In this document: piece by piece, positions 9,701 to 17,811 of the stretch
Numbering within the stretch: position 1 is the first letter of the stretch
How the letters are laid out: each line of letters starts with the position of its first letter
Origin: Acinetobacter sp. XH1741
GTDB taxonomy: Bacteria > Pseudomonadota > Gammaproteobacteria > Pseudomonadales > Moraxellaceae
DNA: 64,000 nucleotides
Direction of reading: 5' to 3'
Assembly (NCBI RefSeq): GCF_041021895.1
Contig: NZ_CP157428.1
Span: 682,001 to 746,000 of the forward strand
Made by a program: the position numbers and the translations under genes
Notes under the pieces: generated by a model
Databases searched by the model: none
What the model saw: only the letters and a program-made list of their open reading frames with translations
Told to the model about the DNA's origin: nothing

Positions 9701-10546
9701 ATATTGAAACCTCGTTTTATTTTTCCCTCAAACAAGAAGAACATTTCCGTTGCACAAACTGTCGTGACTAGCCTTTTGTTGGGTACGGCACTCACCATGT
9801 CAATGCCTAAAACATCTTATGCAGATGAAGTTCAAGACATTGTGAGCCGTAGTGATGATGCCTCTAAATTTTTGTCTTCAACTGCGAGTGCCAAATTTAT
9901 TTTGACTTCTAAAAATGGCGAGCAACGTGTACGTCTGACTAAAAACATGACGAAGCTGGCTGGAAATACCCAGAACAATATGCGTTTGACCGAATTCATC
10001 TCACCTGCCGATGTACAAGGAACCACAACGCTATTAATCGAGAATGCAAAAGGCAGTGATAGCATGTTTGTCTATTTGCCTGCATTGAAAAAAGTACGCC
10101 GTCTTGCATCGGCGAATAAAGGTGATGCTTTTATTGGTACGGACTTCAGTTATGGTGATGTACTGGGCTATAAGCTAAGTGACTGGAAATACACGAAACT
10201 GGCAGATGGCAAATTTAATGGCAAAGATTGCTACATGATTGAAGCAACACCGATCAATAATACGGTGAAGAGTGACTTTGGTTATAGCAAACGTCGTATG
10301 TGCATAATGAAAGACAACTTTGTTACAGCAACTATCGACATTTGGGATACCGCAGGTAAGCCATTAAAGCATATTGAGTTCACGGATATTCGCGCTTATG
10401 GCAAGGTGAAACCAAGATGGCAGGCCATGAAGTCTATGGCAAAAAATTTGCAAACTCAGCATATGACACAAGTGATCGTCAACGATTTTGTCGCGGAGAA
10501 AACCTTATCTGATAAGCTGTTCTCACCGCAGAGTCTTGAAAAATGA
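6800..10546 (+). CDS. SRPBCC-MMPL/RND transporter-LolA-like triple fusion
   Basis: 1248 residues in three parts. Residues 1-145 look like an SRPBCC (START-like) ligand-binding domain. After a repetitive Gln/Glu/Pro linker (about 154-198) comes an MMPL/RND-type permease (about 205-980) with two sets of transmembrane helices and two large periplasmic loops. A hydrophobic stretch followed by MSMPKTSYADE (about 985-1009) looks like a signal peptide inside the protein. The last 240 residues match the LolA-like lipoprotein-sorting fold, with FVYLPALKKVRRLA as a landmark. Proton-driven MMPL proteins export lipids and lipopeptides, so this is the probable exporter of the cluster product. The LolA-like part could carry it across the periplasm to the barrel encoded next. 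It overlaps that gene by four bases. The annotation as an exporter is inference from family and position. Confidence 0.85.
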   Translation: MVTIEHAFLIPGDINKVFKYLANPGHDASWQLSCKHSELLDNTPRVGSKYEIGLSFAGRELAFKGEITHLVPNELYAFQVLEGPFIYKGTYHFKPHPEGTWIEWLFEAEPGGFFGVFPDALLKKMVLAQFKKDLINLQALAQKGGTYEAVSLQTQEIEQPLQEVEKLSQEIKQPSQEIEPLSQEIEPPSQEIEKPVQKSHPMMEQYARWILRHRRIVLTVVMLLTIALAYLASGVKIIIDPGALAPNGHPYITSTKLIEKKFGSKYMVVIGITPKQGDIYQPQVLEKVKRITEEVDNAPGVVRSTMMSLAARQAKGIMANSEGFEAKKLLPTSSVTQDDIDHLKKLLAMNPTYMNSVVSKDHRTAAILLELEESPEGFQKMMAPINKIVESEQSKDMTLSVGGNPVYLDKAEDYSKRINILFPIAVLVIGLLHFEAFRSKQGLILPLVTALLSVAWGMGMMGLFKQPMDIFNSPTPILILAIAAGHAVQLLKRYYEDFDRLIAQGMEPKAANSEAVVQSLVRVGPVMILAGGIAAAGFFSLLTFNIPTIRSFGIFTGIGIISTLVIEMTFIPALRSMLPPPSATKVKRKGLPIWDWIPSRIGDAILSVRPRMILMTAIAAVGVFLAIGTSRIVVDNDSRNFFSRDLPMQQDDRFLNQSLGGTNSLYIMVDTKVRDGIENPEILKAIDNTEKFANSIPEVGKTISIVDYIKRMNQAMNADQPQAFQVPATKDVVAQYLLLYSMSGEPTDFDSYIDTTQRYAKITILMKTGSNHRIKEILESLKTYMAGQLGDKAVMSFGGDVTQTIALTETMVHGKLMNILQISFAVFFISALVFRSVSAGMIVLTPLLFSILAIFGVMGWLNIPLNIPNSLISAMAVGIGADYAIYFLYRLREILRDEEGDIKDAIRKTLSTAGKASLFVATAVAGGYGVLALSQGFHVHQWLAMFIVIAMLFSVFATLIMVPTMILILKPRFIFPSNKKNISVAQTVVTSLLLGTALTMSMPKTSYADEVQDIVSRSDDASKFLSSTASAKFILTSKNGEQRVRLTKNMTKLAGNTQNNMRLTEFISPADVQGTTTLLIENAKGSDSMFVYLPALKKVRRLASANKGDAFIGTDFSYGDVLGYKLSDWKYTKLADGKFNGKDCYMIEATPINNTVKSDFGYSKRRMCIMKDNFVTATIDIWDTAGKPLKHIEFTDIRAYGKVKPRWQAMKSMAKNLQTQHMTQVIVNDFVAEKTLSDKLFSPQSLEK
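7255..7395 (+). repeat. In-frame tandem repeat coding a QEIE-x-P linker
   Basis: Inside the transporter gene, seven-residue units of the type S-Q-E-I-E-x-P/L are repeated about six times (DNA unit 21 bases, imperfect). The repeat joins the cytosolic SRPBCC-like domain to the first transmembrane helix. It is probably a flexible or helical spacer. Copy number may vary between strains by replication slippage. Confidence 0.8.
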
Positions 10547-11814
10547 CGCAAGGTGCCTATTGGGTATTTGCATGCTGCAGTGGCTTTATGCTACTGCAGC
10601 ATGCTTATGCGGAAGACAGCGAAATGAGTTTTGTGAGCCAGAACTCAGCTAGGCTTGATGTGTGGTCATCTGATCGTGACTTAAGTTCGTTAAAAAACAT
10701 TGGACAAGCAAGTTTCTGGTCCAATGGTACCCTCAAGTTTAACCCCGCGTTTAAGATCCATTACGACATTAGTATTGGTGATGAAACGGACCATACTGTA
10801 AACCCAGATCATGTGACTAAAGTGAATCGCAACTTACGTGAGTTGTATGCGTCTTATAACTGGGATCAGACCTTCTATCTCGACTTTGGCCGGCAGATTG
10901 TCGTCTGGGGGAGAGCTGATGGGATTAATCCAACAGACAATCTATCGCCGCGTGACTATACACGTCTAGTGCCTGATGAGACAGATCAGCGTCTTGGAAA
11001 TGATGCACTCAAATTAACGTATATTCCTGAATCTGGAACCAACAAATGGACCGCATTGTGGTATCCGCGTAGCCGTTCAGATGTAATTCCACTACGTCAG
11101 GTTGCTGGTGTTCAATATGAAATAGATCGTAAGAGCCGTCCTGCCTTTGCCATGCGTTGGGATTATTCCGTAGATGGTCTAGATATAGGTGCATCGTATT
11201 TTTCAGGTTTAGATCACATGCCTGATCTGTCACTACAATCATTATCTCCGACAGGTGCAACATTACAGCTGAAAAATAATCCTATGTCTGTTTATGGTGT
11301 GGATTTCAGTTATAACCATAACGATATCGTGTGGCGAGGGGAAGCTGCGTATACAAAGACTGACTCGGATGGCAGTGAAGATATTACGCATAAGCAAAAT
11401 AATTTAACTGTGGTCATGGGTCCAGAATGGTCATTAAAGAATTCCACGCTGAGTTTAGTAGGTGTCTACAAGCATACGGAAGATGTAAGGTCTGCCGATA
11501 GCTTAACAGATCCATTATTGAGAGAAGTTTATCGTTATCAGCAAACGATCAGTGATCAATATCAGCAGAATCAGTATGGAGCTATGCTGCGTTATGCGCT
11601 GAACCTACTGAATGACAACCTAAAGCTCGAGGTAACGGGATTCTATTTTGCACCGAAACCTAATGAATTATTAAGAGTACGTATTAATTATAACCTCAAT
11701 GATCACTGGCAGTTGAATGCAGGTGGTGACCGTTTCTGGGGTCCAAATGATACGGTGTTTGGACAATTTAAAGATAACAATTTGGTGTACGCACAGGTTC
11801 GATACAATTTTTAA
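10543..11814 (+). CDS. Outer-membrane beta-barrel protein (DUF1302-like)
   Basis: 423 residues. The N-terminus has a signal peptide ending at HAYA|ED. The rest is rich in alternating polar/aromatic strands, contains DFGRQIVVWGRADG, and ends in a terminal aromatic (ARYNF-type, YAQVRYNF), as expected for a Bam-inserted barrel. The arrangement of strands and motifs resembles DUF1302/alginate-export-like barrels, often encoded beside MMPL proteins and LolA-like proteins. In this operon it is the natural outer-membrane exit for the lipopeptide (inference). It starts by a four-base overlap with the transporter gene. Confidence 0.75.
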   Translation: MTQGAYWVFACCSGFMLLQHAYAEDSEMSFVSQNSARLDVWSSDRDLSSLKNIGQASFWSNGTLKFNPAFKIHYDISIGDETDHTVNPDHVTKVNRNLRELYASYNWDQTFYLDFGRQIVVWGRADGINPTDNLSPRDYTRLVPDETDQRLGNDALKLTYIPESGTNKWTALWYPRSRSDVIPLRQVAGVQYEIDRKSRPAFAMRWDYSVDGLDIGASYFSGLDHMPDLSLQSLSPTGATLQLKNNPMSVYGVDFSYNHNDIVWRGEAAYTKTDSDGSEDITHKQNNLTVVMGPEWSLKNSTLSLVGVYKHTEDVRSADSLTDPLLREVYRYQQTISDQYQQNQYGAMLRYALNLLNDNLKLEVTGFYFAPKPNELLRVRINYNLNDHWQLNAGGDRFWGPNDTVFGQFKDNNLVYAQVRYNF

Positions 11815-11867
11815 GATCATTCGCTCCAAAGCAATGTTGGAGTTTGCAGTCCCTAATAAGGTGATAT

Positions 11868-13733
11868 ATGGATAATTTAAATAACGCAAAAAAAGATAAT
11901 TTTTCACAAAAGACCATATTAGTAACAGGTGCAGCAGGGTTTATTGGCAGCAGACTGATCGTTGAACTTTTACGTGAAGGTCATCAAGTGATTGCTGCAC
12001 TGCGTAATGCTGCAACCAAGAAAAACAAATTGTTAGGCTTTATTGCAACACAAGGGTTGGCTAATCCATCTATTTCTTTTGTCGAATATGATTTGAGTCG
12101 AGACTTTGAGCTAGGCGCTCTACTCTCGGATGCTCAGGCCAAAATCCATGTTGTGTATCATCTTGCTGCATCATTTAATTGGGGTATTGATAAAGCTGAA
12201 GCTCATCTTACGAATGTCAAATCCGGTCTTGCTTTGATTGAATGGGCAGCGACATTGAAGCAGCTTGAGCGATTCATCTGGATCGGTGGGTATCGCATGA
12301 CTATTCCACCGCAAGAATCGGCTGATGAGTTATATCGCAAATACGGTGGTTATGAAGCTTCGAAATTTTTGGGTCATCAAGCTTTCATTGAGGCCTGTAA
12401 GCGTTTAAATGTGCCATGGACTGCACTACATCCTGCAACCGTTATTGATGGTTTTTATACGTATGGCGATATGCAATATATTGGTATTGCCGAAATGATT
12501 GATAAGTTATATCAGGGGCGTCTACGGGTACTTCCTGGTGGAAGTGATACTTTCTTACCACTATGCAATATGCAGTATATCGTGAGCTTTCTAATTCGAA
12601 CGATGTTTTATTCTGAAACCATTGCTCAAGAGTATATATTGCTTGATCCTGCGACACCGAAATTTCATCACTTAATTCATCTGGCTGCTGAGTATTTAGG
12701 CGTTAGCACACCACAATTACAACTACCTAAAGTTTTGCTCGAGAAATTGCCTGAGGCATTGCTTGATAGTTCTAAAGAGCAACTGGCCTTCATTTCTAAT
12801 GAGCACTACCATGTCGCTGATACAGAGAGTATGGCCGCGAAGATGGGCATTGCAGACCTGATCAATATTAGTCCATATTTCTCTCATTGGATTGATCGTC
12901 TGGTGCTGACACGCTTTGGTCGTATGCAGGTATCGACACCGAATCTTTTTAGCTATCAAAATCGATACTGGACAGAAATTTATACGAAACAGCCGGTTGA
13001 CTCGGAAAAATCGTCTGCATTATTTTTACATGGAATTCCATTCGATAGCACATGCTGGTCTCCAATCATCAATAGAATCACATATGATCAGGTCGCTATG
13101 ATGGATTTGCCGGGGCTGGGCCGTTCAGGTAGTTATGAAATGTTGGAAGATAATAACCATCAGTTCATTGAGACCGCTTCAAAACTTTTAGCTCCAAACA
13201 GTGTTGTTATTGCACACTCATTAGGCTGTTTCTTTGCCTTGAATCTTGCAAAGAAATATCCAGATAAAGTTGCACGCATTATCCTTATATCGCCTTATTT
13301 TGTTCAGGTACAAGCCGCTAAAATGTTTAGAATACAAGCGGTATCCAATCTGATTTTCCGTTTTGTACCAAAAGATGTGATTGCTAAAGATTTACATCCA
13401 GATGGACAAAAAAATCTATCAGTGGGATATGCGATGGACTCATTACATCGTGTGTCGGTATCTAAGCATATTAGTGAATATATGCACCACGTTAATTTGC
13501 CACAGCAGCGTGCAATTCAGATCGCTTTGCTAAACGAGCTTCGATCTAAAGTTGAAATTATTGTGGGAGAAAAAGACCCAATTGTTAGCACAATCAGCTC
13601 TGATATTCCTGTACATATCATCGCTGGTGCAGGTCATAATCCACACATTACCCATGTAGAAGCGGTTTATGACTACCTCACACCAGTTCTGACAAAGTAC
13701 ATCAGCACTACAGCACAGCTTAGTGATGTCTGA
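11868..13733 (+). CDS. NAD-dependent epimerase/reductase fused to alpha/beta hydrolase
   Basis: 621 residues with two enzymes in one chain. Residues about 15-345 form an extended-SDR domain: TGAAGFIGSRL binds NAD(P), and the catalytic pair may be in YGGYEASK (Tyr-x3-x-Lys spacing not exact). Residues about 360-610 form an alpha/beta hydrolase: FLHGIPFD is the oxyanion region, AHSLGC the nucleophile elbow with serine, and GAGHNPH carries the catalytic histidine. In the lipopeptide cluster it could reduce and/or hydrolyse the product or an intermediate. No activity can be assigned from sequence alone. It follows the barrel gene after 53 bases with an RBS (AAGGTG). Confidence 0.8.
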   Translation: MDNLNNAKKDNFSQKTILVTGAAGFIGSRLIVELLREGHQVIAALRNAATKKNKLLGFIATQGLANPSISFVEYDLSRDFELGALLSDAQAKIHVVYHLAASFNWGIDKAEAHLTNVKSGLALIEWAATLKQLERFIWIGGYRMTIPPQESADELYRKYGGYEASKFLGHQAFIEACKRLNVPWTALHPATVIDGFYTYGDMQYIGIAEMIDKLYQGRLRVLPGGSDTFLPLCNMQYIVSFLIRTMFYSETIAQEYILLDPATPKFHHLIHLAAEYLGVSTPQLQLPKVLLEKLPEALLDSSKEQLAFISNEHYHVADTESMAAKMGIADLINISPYFSHWIDRLVLTRFGRMQVSTPNLFSYQNRYWTEIYTKQPVDSEKSSALFLHGIPFDSTCWSPIINRITYDQVAMMDLPGLGRSGSYEMLEDNNHQFIETASKLLAPNSVVIAHSLGCFFALNLAKKYPDKVARIILISPYFVQVQAAKMFRIQAVSNLIFRFVPKDVIAKDLHPDGQKNLSVGYAMDSLHRVSVSKHISEYMHHVNLPQQRAIQIALLNELRSKVEIIVGEKDPIVSTISSDIPVHIIAGAGHNPHITHVEAVYDYLTPVLTKYISTTAQLSDV

Positions 13734-14487
13734 TCTAGCCCAAGTGCAGGTTTATATTTGCCCAGTTTCACGGGTGCCACAAGACTACTTGATCTTGAGT
13801 CATTATCTCAACTTTCTCAGCCCAGCAGAAAAGTTGAGATATGATCAATATCATCCTCATGCTGCACGTCTTTTCTTAATTTCTCGTGTCTTAACAAAAT
13901 CAGTCTTAGCAGATCAGCTGGGTATTTCACCGCATAAGATCAACATTCAATTACAACCTAATGGCAAGCCTTTTATTCAAGGGCGTAAGCCTGTGTATTT
14001 TAATCTGAGTCACTCAGCGGATGTTATTGTCCTTGCTGTGTCTGAAGATGGAGAAATAGGAGTCGATGTTGAACGTGTAGATCGTGAGTTCGACTGGATG
14101 CGTGTCGATAGTGTGTTAGCCCTAAGTGAAATTGAATGGATTCAAGAAAATGAACAGATTGATCCATTTGGTGTATATCAGCGATTTTTTCAAATATGGA
14201 CTTTAAAGGAAGCCTATATTAAATGTACGGGTCATGGGATGAGCAGTCATTTAAAGAAGCTCAACTTTCATGTGTCGCCTGAACATATACAGTTTTCAGA
14301 TTCAACCAAGAATTCTCAAAATGCAGAGCAGTATCATTTTCAAAGTTATATTTATGATTGCAATTTTATCTTTTCTATATGCTTACAGCAGGGACAAAGC
14401 TTAGAAAGTTTTAACTTGGATTTTTTTCAATTATTACCTTGTATATCGCAGCATCAGATAACTCCAGTACCGTGTACATATCACTAG
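13723..14487 (+). CDS. Sfp-type 4'-phosphopantetheinyl transferase
   Basis: 254 residues. It shows the two signature motifs of the Sfp/AcpS-like superfamily: GVDVERVD (magnesium and CoA binding) and WTLKEAYIK. NLSHSADVIVLAV precedes them as usual. It transfers phosphopantetheine from CoA to the serine of carrier proteins; the free ACP and the NRPS thiolation domain of this cluster are the obvious substrates. It overlaps the upstream gene by 11 bases. ATG codons at 13723 and 13726 are both possible starts. It is the last gene of the operon. Confidence 0.93.
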   Translation: MMSDLAQVQVYICPVSRVPQDYLILSHYLNFLSPAEKLRYDQYHPHAARLFLISRVLTKSVLADQLGISPHKINIQLQPNGKPFIQGRKPVYFNLSHSADVIVLAVSEDGEIGVDVERVDREFDWMRVDSVLALSEIEWIQENEQIDPFGVYQRFFQIWTLKEAYIKCTGHGMSSHLKKLNFHVSPEHIQFSDSTKNSQNAEQYHFQSYIYDCNFIFSICLQQGQSLESFNLDFFQLLPCISQHQITPVPCTYH

Positions 14488-14624
14488 GCTAAATCATTAT
14501 GATTAATGACTTAAAATCTGAATCTGGTATGAAGTAGCAAATCTATATTTGGCCTTGAGCCGAGTTATTCTCAATAAAGTATACGGTGTATCGATGATCC
14601 GTAAAAATTATGAATCATTAGAAA

Positions 14625-14658
14625 GAAAAAAGCCCCAGTCTTTCGACTAGGGCCTTTT
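14625..14658 (-). terminator. Rho-independent terminator of tRNA-Gly
   Basis: On the minus strand a stem GGCCCTAGTC / GACTGGGGC with a GAAA tetraloop is followed by TTTTTT. It lies five bases after the 3' end of the tRNA gene. Confidence 0.85.
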
Positions 14659-14663
14659 AAATT

Positions 14664-14739
<76 letters not shown>

Positions 14740-14748
14740 GTGCCGCTT

Positions 14749-14776
14749 ATAATACATTAAGCAAAACAAGGGTCAA
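14749..14776 (-). promoter_or_regulatory. tRNA-Gly promoter
   Basis: On the minus strand TTGACC and TATTAT are separated by 16 bases, ending about 10 bases before the mature tRNA 5' end. The GC-rich bases just after the -10 box (AGCGGC) are typical of stringently controlled stable-RNA promoters. Confidence 0.8.
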
Positions 14777-14969
14777 CAACTTTATGCAAATAATTATGCT
14801 GATTGCATAAAATAAAAACAGAAATGAGTATTTAGAGCTATTTTTATTGATAAGTTGCCGAATAAATAGACATTTTGTTTGAAGTCAAAGCATACAAGAG
14901 CAACTTTTGTTTGTGTGTAGACAGGGTATACTAGGTCTAAATATACGAATAATCGTAAAAGGAAAAGCT

Positions 14970-15278
14970 ATGAGCCTTGAACAACAGTTAATTGAACGGT
15001 TACAAACCCTTGCACCTAGCCATCTAGAAGTTATTAATGAATCTGCTGGTCACGGCGGTTATTTTCCAGGTAAAGAATCTCATTTTAAAGTGATTATAGT
15101 GAGTGACGAATTCAACGGATTACGTTTGGTTCAACGTCATCAAAAAGTTTATGCCTTGGCTTCTGATTTAATGAATCCGGGACAAATCCATGCTTTAGCT
15201 ATCCACGCCTATTTGCCAAGTGAGTGGCAAGGTCAAGCGCCTGCGAGTCCAGAATGTGCACATGCACCTAAAAGCTAA
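14970..15278 (+). CDS. BolA/IbaG-family protein
   Basis: 102 residues from the ATG at 14970, which has AAGGAAAAG in front of it; an upstream in-frame start at 14907 lacks this. The class II KH-like BolA fold is recognisable: NESAGHGGYFPGKESHFKV, then RLVQRHQKVYALASDLM, then IHALAIHAYLP. BolA proteins pair with monothiol glutaredoxins in iron-sulfur trafficking and stress responses. An internal His and the absence of an IbaG-specific feature leave the subfamily open. Its stop is 11 bases from the SirB-like gene, so the two form one transcript. Confidence 0.85.
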   Translation: MSLEQQLIERLQTLAPSHLEVINESAGHGGYFPGKESHFKVIIVSDEFNGLRLVQRHQKVYALASDLMNPGQIHALAIHAYLPSEWQGQAPASPECAHAPKS

Positions 15279-15289
15279 GGGCTAATTTC

Positions 15290-15682
15290 ATGGATGCACA
15301 TTTACTCACTAAAATTATTCATATGACTGCGGTAGCAGCTGCACTTATGGTATTTGTTTTACGCGCTTCTACACTTTTTATTGGTGTACAAGGCCAACAA
15401 CCTAACCCAGCAGGGCGTAAAGCATTAGTTGCTTTACAGCATTTATCTTTTACTGTGGTTTTTATTACTGGTGCAATTTTACTGGTGATGAAGAACTTTC
15501 AAGTTCAACCATGGTTTTACGCTAAAATTATCCTGTTTTTAGTGCTGTTATCGTCATTGATGAAAGCGTTTAAAAAGGATGACACCATTTTGCTGGCTCA
15601 GCGTCGTGCAGGTTTAGCCATTAGTGCGATTGCATTTATTGCCATTATTATTTTGGTTATTGTGAAACCGGTTTTTGCTTAA
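15290..15682 (+). CDS. SirB2-like inner-membrane protein
   Basis: 130 residues with four hydrophobic helices (about 7-26, 46-66, 75-92 and 106-126). The order LLTKIIHMTAVAAALMVFVLR at the start and small loops resembles the SirB family of short membrane proteins, whose biochemical role is unclear. It is co-transcribed with the bolA-like gene upstream. Confidence 0.7.
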   Translation: MDAHLLTKIIHMTAVAAALMVFVLRASTLFIGVQGQQPNPAGRKALVALQHLSFTVVFITGAILLVMKNFQVQPWFYAKIILFLVLLSSLMKAFKKDDTILLAQRRAGLAISAIAFIAIIILVIVKPVFA

Positions 15683-15758
15683 TTGTTCTACATTCTTTGC
15701 CTTTTTGATTAAGCTCTAGGTTAAACTGCATACAATAAAAAAATATGCAGAGGGAAAC

Positions 15759-16601
15759 ATGTTAACTCGTGTGGTGTTTAACCAAAAAGGCGGTGTAGGG
15801 AAATCAAGTATTACTGTAAATTTGGCTGCAATTAGTGCCAAACATGGCTTTAGGACCTTGGTTATCGATCTTGATCCTCAAGCCAACTCTAGCCAATACC
15901 TTTTAGGCGAAGAAGCAACCTATGCTGCTGATAAAACAGTTTTAGAACCAAATATTGAAAACTTTTTTGAAGATGTGTTGGGGAACAATCAACAAAAAGG
16001 CTTAATTGGTAATGCAATCGGCTCAATTTTAAAAGCACCTCGTAACAAAGATATTGACAGTTTTGTACATTCCACACCGTTTGCAAAATTAGATGTGCTT
16101 CCTGCAAGCCCAACACTTGGTTCTCTTGAGCATACACTTGAAAGTAAACATAAAATTTATAAATTACGTGATTCAATTCAAAGTCTAGTCGGACGATATG
16201 ATCGTATTTATATAGACACACCACCTGCATTTAACTTTTTTACTTTGTCGGCTCTAATTGCCGCAGATAAAGTCTTGATTCCTTTTGATTGTGATGTCTT
16301 TTCAAAGCGCGCGTTACAAACATTGATTGAAAATGTTCTCGAAACGCAAGATGATCATAATGATCGCTTGGAAATTGAAGGGATTGTAGTAAATCAATTC
16401 CAATCCCAAGCAAAACTACCTCGGGAAGTGGTTCAACAATTAAAAGATGAGGGGTTACCCGTACTGAACAGTATGTTACCACCTTCAATTTTAATGAAAG
16501 AATCGCATCAGAAAAATTTACCTTTGGCTCATTTGGCACCAGAACATAAATTGACTCAGTCTTATGAGGCATTGTTTGGCGAAATTGAACCAAAACGATA
16601 A
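15759..16601 (+). CDS. Orphan ParA/MinD-type ATPase
   Basis: 280 residues. The deviant Walker A motif KGGVGKSS is at residues 8-15, with LVIDLDPQANSS (Walker A') and IYIDTPPAF (Walker B) following. Such ATPases position DNA or protein cargo by nucleoid-bound gradients. The main chromosomal parA is normally followed by parB; here no parB or centromere-like repeat is visible, and the next gene encodes a lipoprotein. The cargo is therefore unknown. The RBS is AGAGGGAAAC just before ATG. Confidence 0.85.
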   Translation: MLTRVVFNQKGGVGKSSITVNLAAISAKHGFRTLVIDLDPQANSSQYLLGEEATYAADKTVLEPNIENFFEDVLGNNQQKGLIGNAIGSILKAPRNKDIDSFVHSTPFAKLDVLPASPTLGSLEHTLESKHKIYKLRDSIQSLVGRYDRIYIDTPPAFNFFTLSALIAADKVLIPFDCDVFSKRALQTLIENVLETQDDHNDRLEIEGIVVNQFQSQAKLPREVVQQLKDEGLPVLNSMLPPSILMKESHQKNLPLAHLAPEHKLTQSYEALFGEIEPKR

Positions 16602-16611
16602 GAGAAAAACG

Positions 16612-16998
16612 ATGAAAGGCTTATACATTGTGCCTTTGGCAGTAGCCACTTTACTATTGGGCGCTTGTGCCACAACGGTAAAACCGACTTATGTGTCTCC
16701 GACACAGTATCAATCTTTAAGCTGCCAACAGCTACAAAGTGAATATAACCGTATTCAACAATATATCGACAATGGTGTACAGACTCCAAAAAGTACAGGT
16801 ATGGGCGTTGGGCTTGGACTTGGTGGTGGCTGGGGACGAGGTGGTTGGGGATTCGGTCCATCCATTTCTGTAAATATGGGACAATCTTCTTCAACCAAAA
16901 ATACAGAACTCTCACGTGTTTTAGGTCAACAAGAAGCAATTGTTCAGGCTGCTCAGTTTAAGAATTGCCCAATAATTGTTCGTAAAAAGACGAATTAA
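16612..16998 (+). CDS. Small Gly-rich lipoprotein of unknown function
   Basis: 128 residues from the ATG at 16612; longer in-frame starts overlap parA. The signal peptide ends in a lipobox LGAC with Cys19. It continues with a short helical part around SCQQLQSEYNRIQQYID and a glycine/tryptophan stretch (GLGGGWGRGGWGFG). No family is recognised. It starts 10 bases after the ParA gene, so they are likely co-expressed. Confidence 0.75.
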   Translation: MKGLYIVPLAVATLLLGACATTVKPTYVSPTQYQSLSCQQLQSEYNRIQQYIDNGVQTPKSTGMGVGLGLGGGWGRGGWGFGPSISVNMGQSSSTKNTELSRVLGQQEAIVQAAQFKNCPIIVRKKTN

Positions 16999-17212
16999 TA
17001 GTCAAATTTTCATCACAATATGCTAACTAAGGTATATTGTGATGAATAAAGTTTAGCAAAATGTTTCATGATAAAATAAATAAAAATCAATAACTTTTTA
17101 AAAATTAAACTTAGTGTGAGCTGTATTTTTTCTAATCACAAGTCTCTATAAACTTGCTATATTTTGCCTATTTCGTTTAAGGTGGCCGCATCTTTACCAA
17201 TGTGGAAACTTT

Positions 17213-17803
17213 ATGATTGAAAGCTGGTTTTTTGTATTAGCAATGTTGGCTGTTTTGCTTATCCCGGGGCCGACTAACGCATTACTTGCAACCGCAGCTC
17301 ACTCACAAGGTTTATCTAAAACATTCTGGCTTATTCCAATGGAATGGTTGGGTTACGCCTACGGCATAAGTTTTTGGGCCGTGTTCATCCATTTGGCTGC
17401 TCCGGTTTGGCCTGCGTTACTGCTTATTTTGCATATCACTAGCGTGTTATATGTGTTCTGGATGGCATTTCGTTTATGGAAAACCACACACTTACAACAA
17501 TTTAGTCAAAACCACCGTAATATTCGTCCACGCCAACTTTTCTTCTCAACCTTAAAAAATCCAAAATCTTTACTTTTTGCAGCCGGTATTTTCCCAGCCG
17601 AAACATGGAATTCACCTGAGAACTTTCTCATGGTATTTGGAGCATTTACATTGACGCTCATTCCAGCAGCAAGTTTCTGGATGATTTTTGGACGTGCTTT
17701 ATTAACAGGTTCAATGAAAAAAATAAAAGCCGATCATTTGTATAAAGGATCGGCCATGTTGCTGATTTTATGTATGCTTCCGGTGGTCTTTCGTTTCTTC
17801 TAA
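17213..17803 (+). CDS. LysE/RhtB-family membrane exporter
   Basis: 196 residues with about six hydrophobic segments. The N-terminal signature is present: LIPGPTNALLATAA corresponds to the conserved PGP of LysE/RhtB amino-acid exporters. The substrate is not predictable. It is convergent with the DedA gene (gap of eight bases). Confidence 0.8.
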   Translation: MIESWFFVLAMLAVLLIPGPTNALLATAAHSQGLSKTFWLIPMEWLGYAYGISFWAVFIHLAAPVWPALLLILHITSVLYVFWMAFRLWKTTHLQQFSQNHRNIRPRQLFFSTLKNPKSLLFAAGIFPAETWNSPENFLMVFGAFTLTLIPAASFWMIFGRALLTGSMKKIKADHLYKGSAMLLILCMLPVVFRFF

Positions 17804-17811
17804 ACTTAGTC

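Noticed and set aside
14488..14530. AATCATTATGATT as a Fur-type site
   Set aside because: It is a short AT palindrome downstream of an operon, not near a promoter.
15759..16601. Plasmid or integrated-element partition locus
   Set aside because: No parB, replication gene, integrase or repeats; surrounding genes are ordinary chromosomal ones.
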